Below, piece after piece: positions 61,448-64,000 of a stretch of 64,000 bases of DNA (position 1 is its first letter; every line of letters starts with the position of its first letter). The position numbers were made by a program, and so were the translations under genes. This DNA is from Ensifer sp. PDNC004 (GTDB taxonomy: Bacteria; Pseudomonadota; Alphaproteobacteria; Rhizobiales; Rhizobiaceae), in assembly GCF_016919405.1 (NCBI RefSeq), contig NZ_CP070353.1, positions 2,728,001 to 2,792,000 of the forward strand, written 5' to 3'. Below the pieces are notes generated by a model that was not told the DNA's origin, did not search any database, and saw nothing but the letters and a program-made list of their open reading frames with translations.

Positions 61448-62452
61448 TCAGAACAAGAGATCGATGGTGAAGTAGGCAAGCGCCGATATCGCCGCCGCGG
61501 CCGGCATGGTGATGAACCAGGCAATCACGATGTTGCCGGCGAGCCCCCAGCGGACCGCCGAAACCCGGCGGGCCGCGCCGACGCCGATGATCGCGCCGGT
61601 GATGGTGTGCGTGGTCGAGACCGGGATACCGAGCCAGGTGGCGGCAAAGAGCGTGATCGCCCCGCCGGTCTCGGCACAGAAGCCCTGCATCGGATTGAGC
61701 TTGGTGATCTTCGAGCCCATCGTGTGGACGATGCGCCAGCCGCCGAACAGCGTGCCGAGCGCGATCGCCGCCTGGCAGGTGATCACCACCCAGAAGGGTA
61801 CGTAGAACTCCGAGCCGAGATAGCCTTGCGAGAACAGGAGCACGGCAATGATGCCCATGGTCTTCTGCGCGTCGTTGCCGCCGTGGCCGAGCGAATAGAG
61901 CGAGGCCGAGATGAACTGCATCACGCGGAACGTGCGGTCGACGGCAAAGGGCGTCTGCCGAACGAAGATCCAGGAGACGATCAGCACCAGGAGCAGCGCC
62001 AGGAAGAAGCCGATCGCAGGCGACATGAAGATGGCACCGACGGTCTTCAAAAGGCCGGTCCAGACGATCGAACTGAACCCGGTGCTGGCAAGACCGGCGC
62101 CGACGAGGCCGCCGATCAGCGCGTGCGACGAGCTCGACGGGATGCCGAACAGCCAGGTGACGATGTTCCAGACGATCGCGCCGATCAGCGCCGAGAAGAT
62201 CACCAGCGGCGTGACGATGCCGGGATCGATGATGCCCTTGCCGAGCGTTTCGGCCACGTGCAGGCCGAAGAACAGGAAGGCGATGAAGTTGAAGAAGGCC
62301 GCCCACATGACCGCATATTGCGGCCGGAGCACCCGTGTCGAGACGATCGTCGCGATCGAGTTGGCGGCGTCGTGCAGGCCGTTCAGGAAGTCGAAGAACA
62401 GCGCGATGCCGATCAGCCCGACGAGCAACGGAAAGGCGAGCGTCGCATCCAT
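61448..62452 (-). CDS. pit: Low-affinity inorganic phosphate transporter (PiT)
   Basis: This 334-residue membrane permease shows the PiT repeats: FFDFLNGLHDAANSIATIVSTRVL in the first half and SLGHGGNDAQKTMGIIAVLL in the second. GIPSSSSHALIGG and GIPVSTTHTITGAIIG are the paired re-entrant motifs. It imports phosphate with protons or as metal-phosphate. Its start overlaps the DUF47 stop by one base (TGATG), so the pair is translationally coupled, as in the orfA-pit operon of Sinorhizobium. Confidence 0.94.
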   Translation of the reverse strand: MDATLAFPLLVGLIGIALFFDFLNGLHDAANSIATIVSTRVLRPQYAVMWAAFFNFIAFLFFGLHVAETLGKGIIDPGIVTPLVIFSALIGAIVWNIVTWLFGIPSSSSHALIGGLVGAGLASTGFSSIVWTGLLKTVGAIFMSPAIGFFLALLLVLIVSWIFVRQTPFAVDRTFRVMQFISASLYSLGHGGNDAQKTMGIIAVLLFSQGYLGSEFYVPFWVVITCQAAIALGTLFGGWRIVHTMGSKITKLNPMQGFCAETGGAITLFAATWLGIPVSTTHTITGAIIGVGAARRVSAVRWGLAGNIVIAWFITMPAAAAISALAYFTIDLLF

Positions 62453-63096
62453 CAGACGTTCTCGATCACGATGCCGCTGATTTCATTGGCGACGTCCTCG
62501 AAGCGGTCGACCACCTTTTCGAGCTCGCCATAGATCTCGCTGCCGATGATGTAGGCCATCGGGTTGCTGGCGCCGTGGCGGCGGAACAGGTCCTTAAGGC
62601 CCTGTTCGTGCAGTTCGTCGGAACGGCCCTCGATGCGGGTGACCTCTTCGGCGATCGCGATCAGGCGGTCGTGATTGGCGCCGATCCGGTCGAGCAGCGG
62701 AATGGCCTCGGCGATCAGGTGCGCGGCCTTGACGACCGTGGTGCCCATTTCGCGCATGCCGGGATCGAAGCTCTTCTGTTCGTAAAGGCGGATCGTCTTG
62801 ACGGTCTTGTGCATCATGTCGATGGCATCATCCATCGACTGGATCAGATCCTTGATGTCGCCGCGGTCGAAGGGCGTGATAAAGGACCGGCGCACGGCCA
62901 GCAGTACCTCGGCGGTGATGTGGTCCGCCTCATCCTCGAGCGCGACGATCCGGTCGCAGTGTTTTTCCAGATCGTCGCCGCCAGCGAGAACCTTGTCGAG
63001 CGCATCGGCAGCACCGACGACGGTGCGCGAATGTTTTGCGAAGAGGTCGAAGAAGCGATCCTCGCGGGGAAGAAGTTTGCGGAACCAGGCCAGCAT
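62452..63096 (-). CDS. DUF47/PhoU-like protein (OrfA, Pit accessory)
   Basis: This 214-residue all-helical PhoU-like protein (YkaA/DUF47) has E/D-rich metal-binding helices: CDRIVALEDEADHITAEVLL and FDRGDIKDLIQSMDDAIDMM. In Sinorhizobium the equivalent OrfA is cotranscribed with Pit and needed for normal phosphate transport. The start MLAWFRKLLP at 63096 gives the family's usual length; an ATG at 63111 is possible. A Pho-box-like repeat lies just upstream. Confidence 0.9.
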   Translation of the reverse strand: MLAWFRKLLPREDRFFDLFAKHSRTVVGAADALDKVLAGGDDLEKHCDRIVALEDEADHITAEVLLAVRRSFITPFDRGDIKDLIQSMDDAIDMMHKTVKTIRLYEQKSFDPGMREMGTTVVKAAHLIAEAIPLLDRIGANHDRLIAIAEEVTRIEGRSDELHEQGLKDLFRRHGASNPMAYIIGSEIYGELEKVVDRFEDVANEISGIVIENV

Positions 63097-63118
63097 CACA
63101 CGTATATCCATCTGTGGA

Positions 63119-63136
63119 TTGTCATGCGGCTGTCAT
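63119..63136. promoter_or_regulatory. Pho-box-like direct repeat
   Basis: TTGTCAT-GCGG-CTGTCAT consists of two 7-bp repeats with 11-bp periodicity, the exact geometry of a PhoB site (CTGTCAT-N4-CTGTCAT). It lies 23 bases upstream of the DUF47 start. PhoB is known to repress orfA-pit in Sinorhizobium under phosphate limitation, and a site overlapping the promoter suits repression. Confidence 0.65.
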
Positions 63137-63299
63137 ATTTCACTAGGTCCTTTATGAAAAGCACCGAATCAAAGGGGTTTGTCGCCTTTCCCCTGTCGAT
63201 ATCGGCCTATCTTGCACGATATGGCGACGCGCCCCATTTCGCCTTGCCTTGGCAGGCGCTTTCGTCCTAGCTGCGCCCAACGTCGAATCCGGACTGCCG

Positions 63300-64000
63300 A
63301 TGCCAAACAAGGTCTTTCTCAACCGCCTGAAGCTTACGGAGTTCCGCAACTATGCGGCCCTCTCGCTTGAGCTCGATCAGCGCCATGTGGTGCTGACGGG
63401 GGAGAACGGCGCCGGCAAGACCAACCTCATGGAAGCCGTCTCTTTCCTTTCGCCCGGCCGCGGCCTCAGGCGCGCAGCCTATGCGGACGTGACCCGGGTT
63501 GGTGCCGGCGACGGGTTCTCGGTCTTTGCGGAAGTCGAGGGCATGGAGGGAACCGTCGAGATCGGCACCGGGACTGCCGGCGTCACGGAAGGGCAATCCC
63601 GGCGGCTGCGGCTGAATGGAACACCGGCAGCGACCGTCGACGAATTGACCGACCACCTGCGCGTTCTCTGGCTGACGCCATCGATGGACGGGCTCTTTAC
63701 CGGCCCTTCAGCCGACCGGCGACGGTTTATCGACCGGCTGGTGCTTTCGCTCGATCCGGAACACGGCCGGCGCGCCAGCGAATTCGACCGGGCGATGCGC
63801 AGCCGCAACCGGCTGCTCGGCGAGTTCCGTCCGGACCCGGCCTGGCTGACGGCGATCGAGCGCGAAATGGCCGGCCTCGGCGTCTCCATGGCGCTGGCAC
63901 GGCAGGAAATGCTTGGCCTGCTGACGGCGCTCGTCGAGCGCACTGTCGACGAGAGCGTCTTTCCGTCGGCCCGCCTGGCGCTATCGGGCTTTCTCGATGA
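63300..64000 (+). CDS. recF: DNA replication/repair protein RecF, 3' truncated
   Basis: The frame opens at ATG 63300 (MPNKVFLNRLKLTEFRNYAAL) and runs past the window end; 233 complete codons are present. Walker A is in VVLTGENGAGKTNLMEAVSFL, and the RecF-typical LWLTPSMDGLFTGPSADRRRFIDRLVLSLDPEHGRRASEFDRAMRSRN segment is intact. The protein loads RecA at gaps. It is divergent from DUF47-pit across about 200 bases. Confidence 0.95.
   Translation, partial: MPNKVFLNRLKLTEFRNYAALSLELDQRHVVLTGENGAGKTNLMEAVSFLSPGRGLRRAAYADVTRVGAGDGFSVFAEVEGMEGTVEIGTGTAGVTEGQSRRLRLNGTPAATVDELTDHLRVLWLTPSMDGLFTGPSADRRRFIDRLVLSLDPEHGRRASEFDRAMRSRNRLLGEFRPDPAWLTAIEREMAGLGVSMALARQEMLGLLTALVERTVDESVFPSARLALSGFLD

Overview
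The window is a high-GC stretch of alphaproteobacterial chromosome. It most resembles a Rhizobiaceae genome of the Ensifer/Sinorhizobium type. Reasons: the kdsB-pheA pair next to a membrane-anchored cytochrome c (cycM); polA and a MarR gene flanking an AbcR-type small RNA; a DUF47-PiT phosphate pair; dnaK/dnaJ; recF; an acrAB-tetR efflux operon; a DUF1127 small protein; and interspersed palindromic repeats typical of rhizobia. No phage, transposase, integrase or CRISPR array was seen, so this is mostly core chromosome with small accessory cassettes.

Layout. Bases 1-6200 hold nudC (5' truncated), a WYL regulator, a VOC protein, a DUF1127 protein, kdsB-pheA, cycM and an AEC transporter. Bases 6400-20000 are a patchwork of small regulator-plus-effector modules. 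These include a FloR/CmlA-like drug exporter behind a nine-codon leader ORF and hairpin; a MerR gene with a BtrH-N protein; an ArsR-SRPBCC-DHFR-like cassette; DoxX; a MerR gene divergent from a class IV aminotransferase; an ECF sigma factor with a SnoaL-like tail and an ABM monooxygenase; a lone clpP; a second ArsR-SRPBCC pair; tRNA-Ser(GGA); msrA; and an orphan BMP-type binding protein.

Bases 21700-35300 look like one large amino-sugar/cell-wall-sugar locus. It has amidase-ROK kinase-cutC; nagA-SIS deaminase-GntR-BadF-type kinase on the minus strand; and divergently murQ-binding protein-two permeases-Gfo/Idh oxidoreductase-ATPase. The two divergent operons share a control region with two exact inverted copies of a 16-bp site, a good candidate GntR operator. 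The logic appears to be import of an amino sugar (plausibly MurNAc/GlcNAc derived), phosphorylation, lactyl-ether cleavage by MurQ, deacetylation by NagA and deamination by the SIS enzyme.

Bases 35400-40700 hold an RND multidrug efflux operon with its TetR regulator and an AcrR-like operator. Bases 40700-56300 are housekeeping: purU, polA, AbcR sRNA, marR, an M20 peptidase, a flippase-like membrane protein, an alpha-r14/NfeR1-type sRNA with three anti-Shine-Dalgarno hairpins, a class A PBP, dnaK and dnaJ. Bases 56300-64000 hold a DUF1326/DUF2182 pair, SDR/LysR, a beta-lactamase-fold serine hydrolase, DUF47-pit under a Pho-box-like site, and the 5' part of recF running off the end.

All functions are inferred from sequence recognition by eye; no searches were run.
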